Assembly: GCA_028284125.1 (NCBI GenBank)
Contig: JANQSI010000018.1
Location: forward strand, 547,093-611,092
DNA length: 64,000 nt
Reading direction: 5' to 3'
Source of the DNA: Cyclobacteriaceae bacterium
GTDB taxonomy: Bacteria; Bacteroidota; Bacteroidia; Cytophagales; Cyclobacteriaceae
Part shown: piece after piece, positions 51,027-60,898 of the stretch
Numbering within the stretch: position 1 is the first letter of the stretch
How the letters are laid out: the number at the start of each line of letters is the position of its first letter
Notes under the pieces: generated by a model
What the model saw: the letters and a program-made list of their open reading frames with translations, nothing else
The model's database searches: none
Told to the model about the DNA's origin: nothing
Translations under genes and position numbers: made by a program

Positions 51027-51926
51027 ATGCAAAGAGTTTTAATTACAGGTGGCTCAGGACTAGTAGGTCTTCGATTGAGTGAACTTCTTACAGAAAAAGG
51101 GTTTGAAGTTTCTCATCTTTCTAGAAATCCAACGAAAGGTACCTATCAATCATTTCATTGGGACATCAAAAAAAATGAAATAGATAAAGAAGCAATCAAG
51201 AATTGTGATACAATTATTCATTTGGCTGGAGCAGGTGTTGCGTCCAAGCGATGGACCAAAAAATGGAAAGATGAAATTTACAACAGCAGGATAGATTCAA
51301 CTCGGCTGCTCGTCGAGTCCATTCGAAATCACAATTCACGATTGAGTCATTTTATTTCTGCATCCGCCATAGGGTTCTATGGTTGGGATACCGGAGATCA
51401 ATTGGTGGATGAGAATGCTGAAAAAGGTTCAGGTTTCTTGGCTGATGTGGTAGCAGATTGGGAAAACGAAGTATCGAAGCTCGATGAGTTTGGAGTTAAA
51501 AATTCGATGGTAAGAATCGGCATTGTTTTAAGTGATAAAGGAGCAGCTCTGGTAGAAATGATGAAGCCAATAAAACTGGGCTTTGGTGCAGCTCTGGGCT
51601 CAGGTAAGCAATTCATGAGTTGGATACATATAGATGACCTATGTGAATTGTTTATCCATTTGATTGAATCGGGCCAATCAGGAATATACAATGGAGTGGG
51701 ACCTGAGCCGGTTACGAACAAGGTATTTACTAAAGAGTTGGCAAGTCATTTAAAAAAACCTTTGTTCCTTCCGAACGTTCCTTCCTTGGCCTTGAAGCTG
51801 ATGTTAGGTGAAATGCAGGTGATGCTCACCGGCGGCAACAAAGTTTCAAGCAAAAAAATCGAGCAGACGGGATTCAATTTTCAATATCCTTCGTTACATT
51901 CTGCCCTCAAAGATTTATTGAACTAG
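51027..51926 (+). CDS. TIGR01777-family NAD(P)-dependent epimerase/oxidoreductase
   Basis: A 299-residue extended SDR-like protein. The cofactor loop GGSGLVGLRLSELL is at the start, with IIHLAGAGVASKRW, the ISASAIGFYG segment and the DUF1731-type end (GNKVSSKKIEQTGFNFQYPSLHSAL). Relatives are YfcH and the plant SulA-like proteins; substrate unknown. The ATG at 51027 (MQRVLITGGSG) is chosen because the upstream frame to 50994 overlaps the start of the divergent gene. It precedes the LOG gene by 3 bp. Confidence 0.85.
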   Translation: MQRVLITGGSGLVGLRLSELLTEKGFEVSHLSRNPTKGTYQSFHWDIKKNEIDKEAIKNCDTIIHLAGAGVASKRWTKKWKDEIYNSRIDSTRLLVESIRNHNSRLSHFISASAIGFYGWDTGDQLVDENAEKGSGFLADVVADWENEVSKLDEFGVKNSMVRIGIVLSDKGAALVEMMKPIKLGFGAALGSGKQFMSWIHIDDLCELFIHLIESGQSGIYNGVGPEPVTNKVFTKELASHLKKPLFLPNVPSLALKLMLGEMQVMLTGGNKVSSKKIEQTGFNFQYPSLHSALKDLLN

Positions 51927-51929
51927 ATA

Positions 51930-52658
51930 ATGGAAGAAAAGGAAATTTCGGAAGAGCAGCGAGCAAAAATTATTAAAGCATTTAAGGAACGGAACTGGAC
52001 CGAAATCAAAACTTCGGATTCATGGGTGATATTCAAAGTGATGGCGGAGTTTGTCGATGGATTTGAAAAAATGGCTAAGATTGGTCCTTGTGTTTCCATT
52101 TTTGGATCTGCCAGAACAGATCCTTCTAATAAGTACTATAAAATAGCAGAAGAGATTGCTGCCAAAGTGGTCAGGCATGGATACGGTGTGATCACAGGAG
52201 GAGGGCCAGGAATCATGGAGGCAGGGAATAAAGGAGCCAACTCCCAAGGTGGGAAATCAGTGGGATTAAATATCGAATTGCCATTTGAGCAAAATCACAA
52301 TATTTACATCGATAGGGATAAGAGCATTGACTTTGATTACTTCTTTGTTAGAAAAGTCATGTTCGTGAAGTACTCGCAAGGCTTTATTGGGCTGCCCGGA
52401 GGATTAGGCACAATGGATGAGCTGTTTGAAGCGCTGACACTTATTCAAACAGAAAAAATTGGAAAATTCCCCATCGTGCTAGTTGGAATTGACTATTGGA
52501 CGGGACTTGTAGATTGGATGAAAGAAGTAATGCTGGGTCAAGAAAACAACATAAATGAGGAAGACCTGGAACTGTTTTCATTGGTTGATAATGCAACTGA
52601 TGCTGTAAAAGTGATTGATGATTTTTACAATCAGTATAATCTCTCTCCAAATTTTTAA
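51930..52658 (+). CDS. LOG-family Rossmann protein (TIGR00730)
   Basis: A 242-residue protein with the LOG signature GVITGGGPGIMEAGNKGA and PGGLGTMDELFEALTLIQ. LOG proteins release cytokinin bases from nucleotides in plants; bacterial homologues act on AMP or related nucleotides. The substrate here is not determined. Next to TIGR01777 (3 bp) and upstream of uvrA (35 bp), likely the same operon. Confidence 0.88.
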   Translation: MEEKEISEEQRAKIIKAFKERNWTEIKTSDSWVIFKVMAEFVDGFEKMAKIGPCVSIFGSARTDPSNKYYKIAEEIAAKVVRHGYGVITGGGPGIMEAGNKGANSQGGKSVGLNIELPFEQNHNIYIDRDKSIDFDYFFVRKVMFVKYSQGFIGLPGGLGTMDELFEALTLIQTEKIGKFPIVLVGIDYWTGLVDWMKEVMLGQENNINEEDLELFSLVDNATDAVKVIDDFYNQYNLSPNF

Positions 52659-52693
52659 ATTCGCAGTTTCAATCACACCCACCACTCATCATT

Positions 52694-55513
52694 TTGGAAA
52701 AGAGAGAAGAGGTCATAGAAATAATTGGGGCTCGGGAACACAATCTAAAAAACATAGATTTAAAGCTTCCGCGTAATAAGCTCATCGTCATCACCGGCAT
52801 TAGCGGCAGTGGTAAATCTTCATTGGCATTTGATACCATTTATGCCGAAGGTCAACGCCGATACATGGAGAGCTTCAGTGCGTATGCACGATCTTTCATA
52901 GGCGATATGGAGCGTCCGGATGTTGATAAAATCGAAGGACTCAGTCCGGTTATCTCGATAGAACAAAAGACCACTTCACGCAACCCAAGGTCTACCGTTG
53001 GTACTGTCACTGAAATCTATGATTTTCTAAGACTTCTGTACGCTCGAGCCGGAGAGGCTTATTCCTATTTATCAGGAAATAAGATGACACGTCAGTCGGA
53101 AGATCAGATCATTGACCTGATTCTTAAGAGCTACGAGGGGAAGAAGCTTGTGTTATTGGCACCAGTTGTCAAAGGTCGAAAAGGACATTATCGTGAGTTG
53201 TTTGTACAGATTCGGAAAATGGGATTTTCAAAAGTTCGCGTCAATGGAGAGCTTCAAGATCTTGTGCCGAAAATGCAATTGGATCGATACAAGACACACG
53301 ACATTGAAATCGTGATCGATCGAATCGTTGTTTCTGAAAAAGATAAAAAAAGAATTCGTCAATCGGTTAATGATTCACTTAAACATGGATCAGGTGTGAT
53401 GATGATTTTGAAGGAAGATGAAAGTGTGGCGCACTTCTCAAAGAATCTGATGGACCCTGAAACAGGATTAGCTTACGACGATCCTGCGCCAAATACGTTT
53501 TCGTTTAACTCGCCATATGGCGCATGTCCAGCGTGCAATGGACTAGGAGTTATTGAAGAAATTTCTAAAGATTCGATTATTCCTGATGATTCTTTAAGCA
53601 TAAGCCGCGGCGGGATTTTGCCGCTTGGAGAATACCGCGACATCTGGATTTTCAAAAAGATTGAAGCCATTCTGAAAAGAAACAAAGTCAATCTTTCAAC
53701 TCCGATAAAGAACATTCCTGAAGACGTAATCCATCTCCTCCTCTATGGTGATGATGTACCTGTCGCAGTAAGTTCAGTAAAATATCCGGGCACCGATTGG
53801 AATACAAAATTCGAAGGCATCATCAATTTTCTTGAAAAACAGAAGGATGCAGGATCCGAAAAAATTCAGGCCTGGGTGAAAGAATTCACTGATTCTAAGG
53901 TTTGCGAAGAATGCAATGGAATGCGTCTGAAAAAAGAAGCACTTCACTATAAAATTGGCGACAAGAACATAGGTGAACTTGCTGAAATGGACATCACATC
54001 TTTGGGTACATGGATGGAGAACATTGAGGAAAAACTCAACGAACGTCAGCTAGTGATTGCCACGGAGATTCTGAAGGAATTGAGAAAACGGATCGGTTTT
54101 TTGCTTGATGTTGGGTTGACCTATTTGAATCTAAATCGGCCGCTCAAAACCTTGTCGGGAGGAGAGGCTCAAAGAATTAGACTTGCCACGCAAATAGGAA
54201 CACAACTCGTCAATGTGCTCTACATTTTGGATGAGCCAAGCATTGGACTTCATCAACGCGACAATGTCAAATTGATCCAGGCGCTCAAAGATCTGCGAGA
54301 TCTTGGGAATACAGTTATTGTGGTGGAACACGATAAAGAAATGATGCTTGAGTCCGATGAAGTGGTAGATATTGGACCAGGAGCAGGTCGTCATGGCGGA
54401 CAAATAGTAGCCACGGGAAGCCCGAAAGGATTCATTAAAAAAGAAAGTGCCACTGCGGATTATCTTAATGGAAAAAGGAAAATAGAGATTCCTGCAGAAC
54501 GGAGATCAACGAATGGAAAATGGCTGGAGCTAAAAGGAGCAACAGGACATAACTTGAAATCGGTGGATTTGAAATTACCACTAGGTAATTTAATTCTTGT
54601 CACCGGCGTTTCAGGAAGTGGAAAATCGACCCTCATTCACGAGACGCTTTATCCATTATTGAAGCAGAAATTGTATAAGAGTAGAAAAGAACCTCTTCCC
54701 TACAAGAAGATTTCAGGAGATGATCAGTTTGATAAGATTATAGAAGTAGACCAGTCTCCAATTGGCCGAACACCTAGATCTAATCCAGCGACTTACACCG
54801 GAGTTTTCTCAGACATCAGAAGTCTCTTTTCAGAATTGCCAGAGGCTAAAATCAGAGGCTATAAGCCCGGAAGGTTTTCCTTCAATGTAAAAGGAGGTCG
54901 ATGTGAAACATGTGGCGGAGCTGGGATGCGTTTGATCGAAATGGATTTCTTGCCGGACGTTCATGTGCCTTGCGAGACCTGTAAAGGGAAACGTTACAAC
55001 AGGGAAACCTTGGAGATCAGGTTTAAAGGAAAGTCAATCTCCGATGTGCTCGACATGACTGTTTCTCAAGCAGTAGAATTCTTTGAGTTTCAGCCTCGAA
55101 TTGTCCGAAAACTCCAGACACTTCATGAAGTTGGTCTTGGCTACATTTCTTTAGGACAACACGCTACTACACTTTCCGGAGGCGAGGCACAGCGCGTGAA
55201 GCTTGCTACAGAGCTTTCCAAGAAAGACACTGGAAAAACCTTCTACATTTTGGATGAACCAACTACAGGTCTTCACTTCCAAGACATTGAGCACCTCCTA
55301 GATGTTTTGCACCGTCTGGTCAATAAAGGAAATACAGTTTTGATCATCGAGCACAACATGGACGTGATCAAGGTAGCGGACTACATCATCGACCTGGGAC
55401 CCGAAGGAGGATCTGGAGGTGGAGAAATTATTGCTCAAGGACCACCCGAAGAAATCATCAAAGCGACAAAAAGTTATACAGGCAAATTCCTAAAGGAAGA
55501 GCTCGCAATTTAA
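52694..55513 (+). CDS. uvrA: Excinuclease ABC subunit A
   Basis: A 939-residue damage-recognition ATPase of nucleotide excision repair. Two ABC modules: first Walker A TGISGSGKSSLAFDTIY near 35, signature LSGGEAQRIRLATQIG; second Walker A GVSGSGKSTLIHETLY near 640, signature LSGGEAQRVKLATELS. Zinc fingers: CPACNGLGVIEE, CEECNGMRLKKE and CETCGGAGMRL with CETCKGKRYN. The start is a TTG at 52694-52696; no ATG lies near the protein start until Met 57, so the rare start is well supported. Confidence 0.95.
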   Translation: MEKREEVIEIIGAREHNLKNIDLKLPRNKLIVITGISGSGKSSLAFDTIYAEGQRRYMESFSAYARSFIGDMERPDVDKIEGLSPVISIEQKTTSRNPRSTVGTVTEIYDFLRLLYARAGEAYSYLSGNKMTRQSEDQIIDLILKSYEGKKLVLLAPVVKGRKGHYRELFVQIRKMGFSKVRVNGELQDLVPKMQLDRYKTHDIEIVIDRIVVSEKDKKRIRQSVNDSLKHGSGVMMILKEDESVAHFSKNLMDPETGLAYDDPAPNTFSFNSPYGACPACNGLGVIEEISKDSIIPDDSLSISRGGILPLGEYRDIWIFKKIEAILKRNKVNLSTPIKNIPEDVIHLLLYGDDVPVAVSSVKYPGTDWNTKFEGIINFLEKQKDAGSEKIQAWVKEFTDSKVCEECNGMRLKKEALHYKIGDKNIGELAEMDITSLGTWMENIEEKLNERQLVIATEILKELRKRIGFLLDVGLTYLNLNRPLKTLSGGEAQRIRLATQIGTQLVNVLYILDEPSIGLHQRDNVKLIQALKDLRDLGNTVIVVEHDKEMMLESDEVVDIGPGAGRHGGQIVATGSPKGFIKKESATADYLNGKRKIEIPAERRSTNGKWLELKGATGHNLKSVDLKLPLGNLILVTGVSGSGKSTLIHETLYPLLKQKLYKSRKEPLPYKKISGDDQFDKIIEVDQSPIGRTPRSNPATYTGVFSDIRSLFSELPEAKIRGYKPGRFSFNVKGGRCETCGGAGMRLIEMDFLPDVHVPCETCKGKRYNRETLEIRFKGKSISDVLDMTVSQAVEFFEFQPRIVRKLQTLHEVGLGYISLGQHATTLSGGEAQRVKLATELSKKDTGKTFYILDEPTTGLHFQDIEHLLDVLHRLVNKGNTVLIIEHNMDVIKVADYIIDLGPEGGSGGGEIIAQGPPEEIIKATKSYTGKFLKEELAI

Positions 55514-55523
55514 AAATTTAGCC

Positions 55524-55547
55524 GTCATGCTGAATTTATTTCAGCAT
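55524..55547. repeat. Extragenic palindromic repeat, short copy
   Basis: Identical over 24 bases to the start of the repeat at 39316. The 9-bp arms CATGCTGAA and complement with a 5-nt loop form a hairpin just past uvrA and may serve as its terminator. Confidence 0.65.
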
Positions 55548-55594
55548 GTTCCATTGCATTCCTCAATTAGAGAGAACCCTCTAAGGACTGAAGC

Positions 55595-55876
55595 TTACTC
55601 TGCCCTCAGGTAGTAGTAGTCACCAAGATATTGGAATGCAAAACCGCTGCTTTCCAAAATGAAATGATCAGCTACACTGATGTCATCATTTGCTACATCC
55701 TCAGCATTCATTTCCTTTAGAAGATTTCCATCATAGTCGTACACTTTGACTTTGCTTTGCAGAGCATCATCAGCAAGTACTTGCATCTCGACTTTTTCTT
55801 GATTGGTTTGAAAGGGGATAGGAATCCCCAAGAGCATGGCGGCCACAATCATGACGCCAATAGATAGTGTTTTCAT
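55595..55876 (-). CDS. Small exported protein (93 aa), unknown
   Basis: A signal segment (MKTLSIGVMIVAAMLLGIPIPFQ) and a short acidic mature region (SKVKVYDYDGNLLKEMNAEDVANDDISVADHFILESSGFAFQYLGDYYYLRAE). Its VYDYDGNLLKEM element resembles T9SS-sorting-type strands but is too short to be a sorting domain. Divergent from the histidine-kinase gene at 56011; unclear role. Confidence 0.55.
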   Translation of the reverse strand: MKTLSIGVMIVAAMLLGIPIPFQTNQEKVEMQVLADDALQSKVKVYDYDGNLLKEMNAEDVANDDISVADHFILESSGFAFQYLGDYYYLRAE

Positions 55877-56010
55877 TTCAACCTAGTTTTATTTTGAGTA
55901 TTTTGACCTATTATGTCCTACGAAGTTTAAAAAGGAGGGTTTTGTTAATTGTTATTAACAATTGTTGAACAACGGAATAACAATGATCATCTTATTAGCT
56001 TTAACTCGAT

Positions 56011-57033
56011 ATGAACAGGTATAAGATCTATTGGCTTTGTCAAATTGTTGGCTGGGGTCTATGGGGATTTTTTCAAATATTCCTCTACACTTTTGCCGAA
56101 CGATTTGATATAGATCAGGCTGTCGGGATCCTGCTCCAGGTCATTTACAACATTCTTGCCACGCATCTTTTTAGAAGCTTGATCATCAAGCTGAAATGGC
56201 TGGACCTGAGATGGAATCGATTGATTCCACGTCTGCTAGGATCTTCATTACTGCTCAGTATTTTAAATTACTTGGTTTACCTATTCGCCACTGAACTATT
56301 TGCCGGTGGAATCAGCCGAGTCGATTTACTTCCAGTGAGTATTGCCGTGACCATCATTGGTTATTGGGCAGTGTATTTTATTTGGGCTATTTTCTACTTC
56401 ACTTTCCATTACGTGGATCGATATAATAAAGCGTTGAAAGTTGAGTCCGAAGCAAGAGAGGCTGAGTTAAATAATTTGAAGGCCCAGCTAAATCCCCACT
56501 TTATTTTTAACGCGCTAAATAGTATCCGCGCATTAGTGGATGAGAACCCTTCCAAGTCAAAGGAATCGATTACTCAACTTTCCCACATACTTCGTAATTC
56601 ATTGGCAAGTGATAGAAAGAAGTTGATCGCGTTTAGTGAAGAACTGAAAACGGTGATGGACTATCTCGCTCTTGAATCCATTCGGTATGAAGAACGATTA
56701 GGAATCACTTTCGATATCGACCAAAGATCCGGCGACTATTTGGTACCACCTTTGATGCTTCAGACGCTTGTTGAGAATGGAATTAAACACGGCATTTCCA
56801 ATCGAAAAGAAGGTGGAACCATAAACATATGCACTACTGTTAAGAAAAAACATCTTACATTAGAAATTCGTAATACGGGACAGCTTTTGCCTGAGAGAAA
56901 AAATGGTGTTGGATTGGGCTTAGAAAACACGGAGAAAAGGCTGGAACTCCTGTATCATGGAGATGCTACTTTTAGCATAAAAAATGAGGATTCTAAAACT
57001 GTTTTAACTAAAATATCTATCCCTAAAATATGA
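56011..57033 (+). CDS. LytS-type sensor histidine kinase
   Basis: A 340-residue membrane kinase with four hydrophobic stretches in the first 140 residues (YWLCQIVGWGLWGFFQIFLYTF and others), then the phospho-acceptor block LKAQLNPHFIFNALNSIRAL and an ATPase end (VENGIKHGISNRKEG, GLGLENTEKRLELLYHG). Its gene overlaps the next regulator by four bases (ATGA), so the pair is cotranscribed and coupled. Confidence 0.9.
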   Translation: MNRYKIYWLCQIVGWGLWGFFQIFLYTFAERFDIDQAVGILLQVIYNILATHLFRSLIIKLKWLDLRWNRLIPRLLGSSLLLSILNYLVYLFATELFAGGISRVDLLPVSIAVTIIGYWAVYFIWAIFYFTFHYVDRYNKALKVESEAREAELNNLKAQLNPHFIFNALNSIRALVDENPSKSKESITQLSHILRNSLASDRKKLIAFSEELKTVMDYLALESIRYEERLGITFDIDQRSGDYLVPPLMLQTLVENGIKHGISNRKEGGTINICTTVKKKHLTLEIRNTGQLLPERKNGVGLGLENTEKRLELLYHGDATFSIKNEDSKTVLTKISIPKI

Positions 57034-57743
57034 AGGCAATAATTATTGATGATGAAAGGCTTGCAAGGAAAGAATTATTGAGCCTTTTGGAAAATCACCC
57101 GAATATCGATGTGGTGGATGAGGCAGTGAATGCAGATGAAGCAGCAGAAAAAATAGAACAACACGATCCTGATGTGATTTTTTTAGACGTGCAAATGCCT
57201 GGCAAAACAGGATTTGAATTGCTTGAAACTATGGAACGAGTTCCACAAGTGATTTTCACAACCGCTTATGATGAATTTGCTTTGAAGGCGTTCGAATTTA
57301 ATGCGTTGGATTATTTGTTGAAACCCATCCAAGCGGAACGTCTTTCTGAAAGCGTTCAGAAAATCCAGGCGAAATCCAGTAAGAAGTCTGGCAACCGTGA
57401 CCACAAACTCGGTGGAGATGATCAAGTGTTCGTAAAGGATGGTGATAAATGTTGGTTTGTTAGACTCTCGGATGTTCGACTGTTTGAGTCAGATGGTAAC
57501 TACATCAAAGTCTATTTTGAAAACTTCAAGCCAATGATCCACAAGTCGCTAAATGCACTTGATGAGCGCTTGGACGATCGTACTTTTTTCAGAGCTAGCA
57601 GAAAGCACATTATTAACCTTGGCTGGGTAGAATCTATCGATACCTGGTTCAATGGCGGCCTTCTTGTTCAGCTAAAAGGAGGAGAAAAAATTGAAGTTAG
57701 TAGAAGACAGTCGGCCCGATTCAGAGAGATGATGAGCCTTTAG
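57030..57743 (+). CDS. LytTR-family response regulator
   Basis: A 237-residue regulator with receiver domain (acidic pair in IIDDERLARKEL, phospho-Asp in DVIFLDVQMPGKTG, Lys in YLLKPIQAERL) and LytTR domain (VFVKDGDKCWFVRLSDVRLFES, FFRASRKHIINLGWVESI, KIEVSRRQSARFREM). It is partner to the preceding kinase. The stop overlaps that of the gene on the other strand. Confidence 0.92.
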   Translation: MKAIIIDDERLARKELLSLLENHPNIDVVDEAVNADEAAEKIEQHDPDVIFLDVQMPGKTGFELLETMERVPQVIFTTAYDEFALKAFEFNALDYLLKPIQAERLSESVQKIQAKSSKKSGNRDHKLGGDDQVFVKDGDKCWFVRLSDVRLFESDGNYIKVYFENFKPMIHKSLNALDERLDDRTFFRASRKHIINLGWVESIDTWFNGGLLVQLKGGEKIEVSRRQSARFREMMSL

Positions 57744-58105
57744 TGGTTGACTTTTTCAAGGAAAGATTTTTCGACTTGCCAATCTTTGGAGAGAGTTAGA
57801 ATAGCTGTCGTTTCCATTTCCGTTAAATATCCTTTACTGTTGTTGGCATCCCACACTTCGATGAGGTGTTCCACTCGATCTTTTTCTGTCAGCTTTAAGA
57901 ATACTTTTTGAAGAAACTCTCTTGAGCGTTCAAAGGCAGAGATGTAGTCTTCAGCAATGAATTTATTGGCCCAATCCAATTCCTTGGAAGCGCTTAATTT
58001 TCTCGCAGATTCTTCCAACAGATCTCGCTCCTCATCATCCAATCCGTGATAATGAAAGATCAATGATTTTAGGAGCATGATCGCCTTTTTTGTCAATTCA
58101 TCCAT
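57740..58105 (-). CDS. TerB-like small protein
   Basis: A 121-residue, all-helical, acidic protein (LKSLIFHYHGLDDEERDLLEESARKLSAS, FLQKVFLKLTEKDRVEHLIEVWDANNSKGYLTEMETTAILTLSKDW), comparable with the short TerB-fold proteins. No motif gives a function. The stop overlaps the LytTR regulator stop on four bases, convergent. hemW lies upstream on the same strand. Confidence 0.5.
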   Translation of the reverse strand: MDELTKKAIMLLKSLIFHYHGLDDEERDLLEESARKLSASKELDWANKFIAEDYISAFERSREFLQKVFLKLTEKDRVEHLIEVWDANNSKGYLTEMETTAILTLSKDWQVEKSFLEKVNH

Positions 58106-58124
58106 CGAGCGTCAAAAGTAGCTG

Positions 58125-59252
58125 TTATTCATCAAAAAATAGTTTTAATGCCACCTCATCTGCCACCAAAAAACCTTTAGGTGTGAGGTGAAGTTTGGCA
58201 TCATCAAATTCTAACAACTCTTGATTTTGCAAAAGTTCAATTTCGGATCGGTGTTCATCGAAAAGATCAATTCCAAAATCCTTTTGGAACTCCCTTCGGT
58301 CAACACCATCAATGGTTCTAAGACCGGTTAGAATTCGCTCGTTCATGAGTTGAGTTTTGGAAAGTATTTCGGTTTCAAAATAGATATCATCACCAGCGAT
58401 TGCTCTCAAATATTTGGCATTGTTTCGAACATTGAATTGTCTACTCGAACCATCATATGAATGAGCCCCTGGACCGACTCCCAAATAGTTCTGACCAGCC
58501 CAATAAGAAGAATTATGTTGGGACCGAAAATTTGGTTTAGAAAAATTGGATACCTCATACTGATCAAACCCCAATGATTTCAGCGTTTCAATCGTCTTCA
58601 AGTACTGATTCGCCGCTTCCTCTTCTGGCAACTCGACCAACTTTCCATTTTTTTTCCAATGGCCAAATACAGTTCGCTCCTCAATGGTCAATCCGTAAAT
58701 GGAAATGTGTTCAGGATTTAGATCAGCAGCTTTTTTAAGATCCTCAACCCAAACCTCAATCCCACTTCCAGGCAGTGCATAAATGAGATCAACTGAAATA
58801 TTCTTAAAACCTACTTCCCTTGCATCTTGAAATGCTGTCACGGATTGTTCAGTAGAGTGAATGCGGTTCATCCATTTCAGTTTTGATTTTTGAAAAGTCT
58901 GAATCCCAATACTCAACCGGTTGATTCCGAGTTTGTATAGTGATTTTAACTTTCCAATATTCAAGTCCTCAGGATTGGCTTCTAACGTGATTTCCGCAAG
59001 AGGATTTACCTCATACTCTCCAGCCATAGTTTCCATTATCATTTCCAGTTCCTCAACACTAAGAATTGATGGAGTGCCGCCACCTAAGTAGATGGTTTCA
59101 ATACGTTCATTTGTGTAGCCAGACCTTTTGATCAATTCTGAACTTATGGCCTGTACCATTTCATTTTTCCGTGAGAGATTCGTTGAGAAATGGAAATCAC
59201 AATAATGACAAGCTTGTCTGCAAAATGGAATATGGATGTAAATACCAGCCAT
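58125..59252 (-). CDS. hemW: Radical SAM heme chaperone HemW
   Basis: A 375-residue radical-SAM protein with the cluster ligands CRQACHYCDF (Cys-x3-Cys-x2-Cys) near residues 10-20. It also has the HNSSYW motif near 252 (RSQHNSSYWAGQNYLGVGPGAHSY), which marks heme-binding HemW rather than the coproporphyrinogen oxidase HemN. HemW probably delivers heme to respiratory proteins. It is divergent from the barrel gene at 59284. Confidence 0.9.
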   Translation of the reverse strand: MAGIYIHIPFCRQACHYCDFHFSTNLSRKNEMVQAISSELIKRSGYTNERIETIYLGGGTPSILSVEELEMIMETMAGEYEVNPLAEITLEANPEDLNIGKLKSLYKLGINRLSIGIQTFQKSKLKWMNRIHSTEQSVTAFQDAREVGFKNISVDLIYALPGSGIEVWVEDLKKAADLNPEHISIYGLTIEERTVFGHWKKNGKLVELPEEEAANQYLKTIETLKSLGFDQYEVSNFSKPNFRSQHNSSYWAGQNYLGVGPGAHSYDGSSRQFNVRNNAKYLRAIAGDDIYFETEILSKTQLMNERILTGLRTIDGVDRREFQKDFGIDLFDEHRSEIELLQNQELLEFDDAKLHLTPKGFLVADEVALKLFFDE

Positions 59253-59283
59253 GATTTTAGTAAGAGCTAAATTGCAAAGTCCG

Positions 59284-60897
59284 ATGCAAAGAAGTCTTTT
59301 TCTACTGTTTTTTTTGATTACATTTTACTCGCACTCCCAGATAAGCACCTCTTTTTTTATCGATGGAGCATTTGACGAAAAAAAAATATTCAAAGACTCG
59401 CTTCTTCTTCTGAACCATATTCAGGATTACAAGCTGAATGCGCTTTCCGGAGGCTACTATTTTGCTGGCGTTGACTCAATTATCAAAAAAGGGAAAGAGC
59501 AGACGGTATTTCTTCATCAGGGGGAAAAAGTGAAAATTGAATTAGAAGGACTTAAAGGGAAGAATGCTCTTCGAGCCCTTGAGAAAAGGATTGACTATTA
59601 TTCAAATAACGGATATCCTTTTGCATCTGTTCGAGTTGATTCGACAAGAATAGAAGGTGGAATCCTGAAAGGTGAAATTGTGGAGGAGACAGGTCCATAC
59701 ATTGTAAATGATTCATCATTTTTCTATTCAAAAATTAAAACCAGTTCAACTTACATTCATTACTTACTCGATCATGTGATAGATGAACCGTTTAAAGAGT
59801 CCAGCTATCAACGAATAAATGATCGATTGGATCGATCTCCCTTTTTAAGTTTCAAAAGGCCGGCAGACATTTCTTTCCAGGATGAAAAAGCTAAACTGTA
59901 TTTAGACATTGAAGAAAAAGAGGCAAGCTCTTTTGAAGGAGTGATTGGACTCCAACAGCAAAGCTCTGGTAGCAGCAGTGTAGTCGGTAGCCTTGATTTG
60001 GATGTCCAGAACCTTTTCAGATCAGGAAAAGAACTTAGAATTAATTGGGAGAGTTTTGCAAATGAATCTCAAGAGCTGGCCCTGGCATACAGTCATCCTT
60101 TTTTCCTGGGATCCAAATTGAAACCGTATTTTGAGTTTGGTCTGCTCAAACAAGACTCCATTTTTCTAACCAGATCAACACGCATTGATCTGGGAGTTTA
60201 TATTTTTTCAAATCTGGAAATCAGGGTTGGTTACAATCGAAATACCGGATCACTTCTTTCTACAGAAGTGGCTACTCTGGAGAATTCAGATATTGCTGAC
60301 TACAATTCAGACATCTACAGTCTTAAATTGAACAATGGAAGGACAGAGCGATCAAACGAACTGGGTTCAGATTTTTCATGGAATGTTGGTGTCAGTCTAG
60401 GATCAAAAGAAATAGAAAATAACTTGAGCCTACCAGTCTCTTTTTATGATACACTCGATCTTCAAACCAACATATTTCATTTCGATCTTGACACAAGATT
60501 TAATAGGAAACTATTTGAAAGACAACAATTCAGCCAGCAACTCCGGATAGGTTGGATAGAGAATGATGAATTATTGAACAATGAAAGATACAGACTTGGA
60601 GGATTGCGATCCATTCGTGGATTCAATGAAAAATCCTTTTTCGCAGACAGGTATCTGATTAGTCGGACGGAGTTTAGATCTTTTTTCGAAAAAGGCAGTT
60701 ATCTCTATTTATTCTACGATCAACTTTTTTATAAAAATGGAGACTTCTCTGATTCTCCATCAGGAACTGGGTTAGGATTTTCTCTCGCTACTTTATCCGG
60801 GCAGTTTAACTTTGCCCTGGCGGTTGGTCAATCAAAAGGTCAACGCATGGACTTTGCAAACATGAAAGTTCATTTTGGGTATGTAACCAGTTTTTAG
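59284..60897 (+). CDS. BamA/TamA-like outer membrane protein
   Basis: A 537-residue exported protein starting at the ATG at 59284 (MQRSLFLLFFLITFYSHSQ). The N-terminal half holds POTRA-like sequence (LEKRIDYYSNNGYPFASVRVDS, PFKESSYQRINDRLDRSPFLSF) and the C-terminal half a 16-strand barrel with the family motif RLGGLRSIRGFNEKSFFADRY, which corresponds to the (V/I)RGF loop. It is shorter than BamA (about 800), resembling the smaller Bacteroidota Omp85 members. The client is unknown. It is followed at once by the DUF4271 gene. Confidence 0.8.
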   Translation: MQRSLFLLFFLITFYSHSQISTSFFIDGAFDEKKIFKDSLLLLNHIQDYKLNALSGGYYFAGVDSIIKKGKEQTVFLHQGEKVKIELEGLKGKNALRALEKRIDYYSNNGYPFASVRVDSTRIEGGILKGEIVEETGPYIVNDSSFFYSKIKTSSTYIHYLLDHVIDEPFKESSYQRINDRLDRSPFLSFKRPADISFQDEKAKLYLDIEEKEASSFEGVIGLQQQSSGSSSVVGSLDLDVQNLFRSGKELRINWESFANESQELALAYSHPFFLGSKLKPYFEFGLLKQDSIFLTRSTRIDLGVYIFSNLEIRVGYNRNTGSLLSTEVATLENSDIADYNSDIYSLKLNNGRTERSNELGSDFSWNVGVSLGSKEIENNLSLPVSFYDTLDLQTNIFHFDLDTRFNRKLFERQQFSQQLRIGWIENDELLNNERYRLGGLRSIRGFNEKSFFADRYLISRTEFRSFFEKGSYLYLFYDQLFYKNGDFSDSPSGTGLGFSLATLSGQFNFALAVGQSKGQRMDFANMKVHFGYVTSF

Positions 60898-60898
60898 A

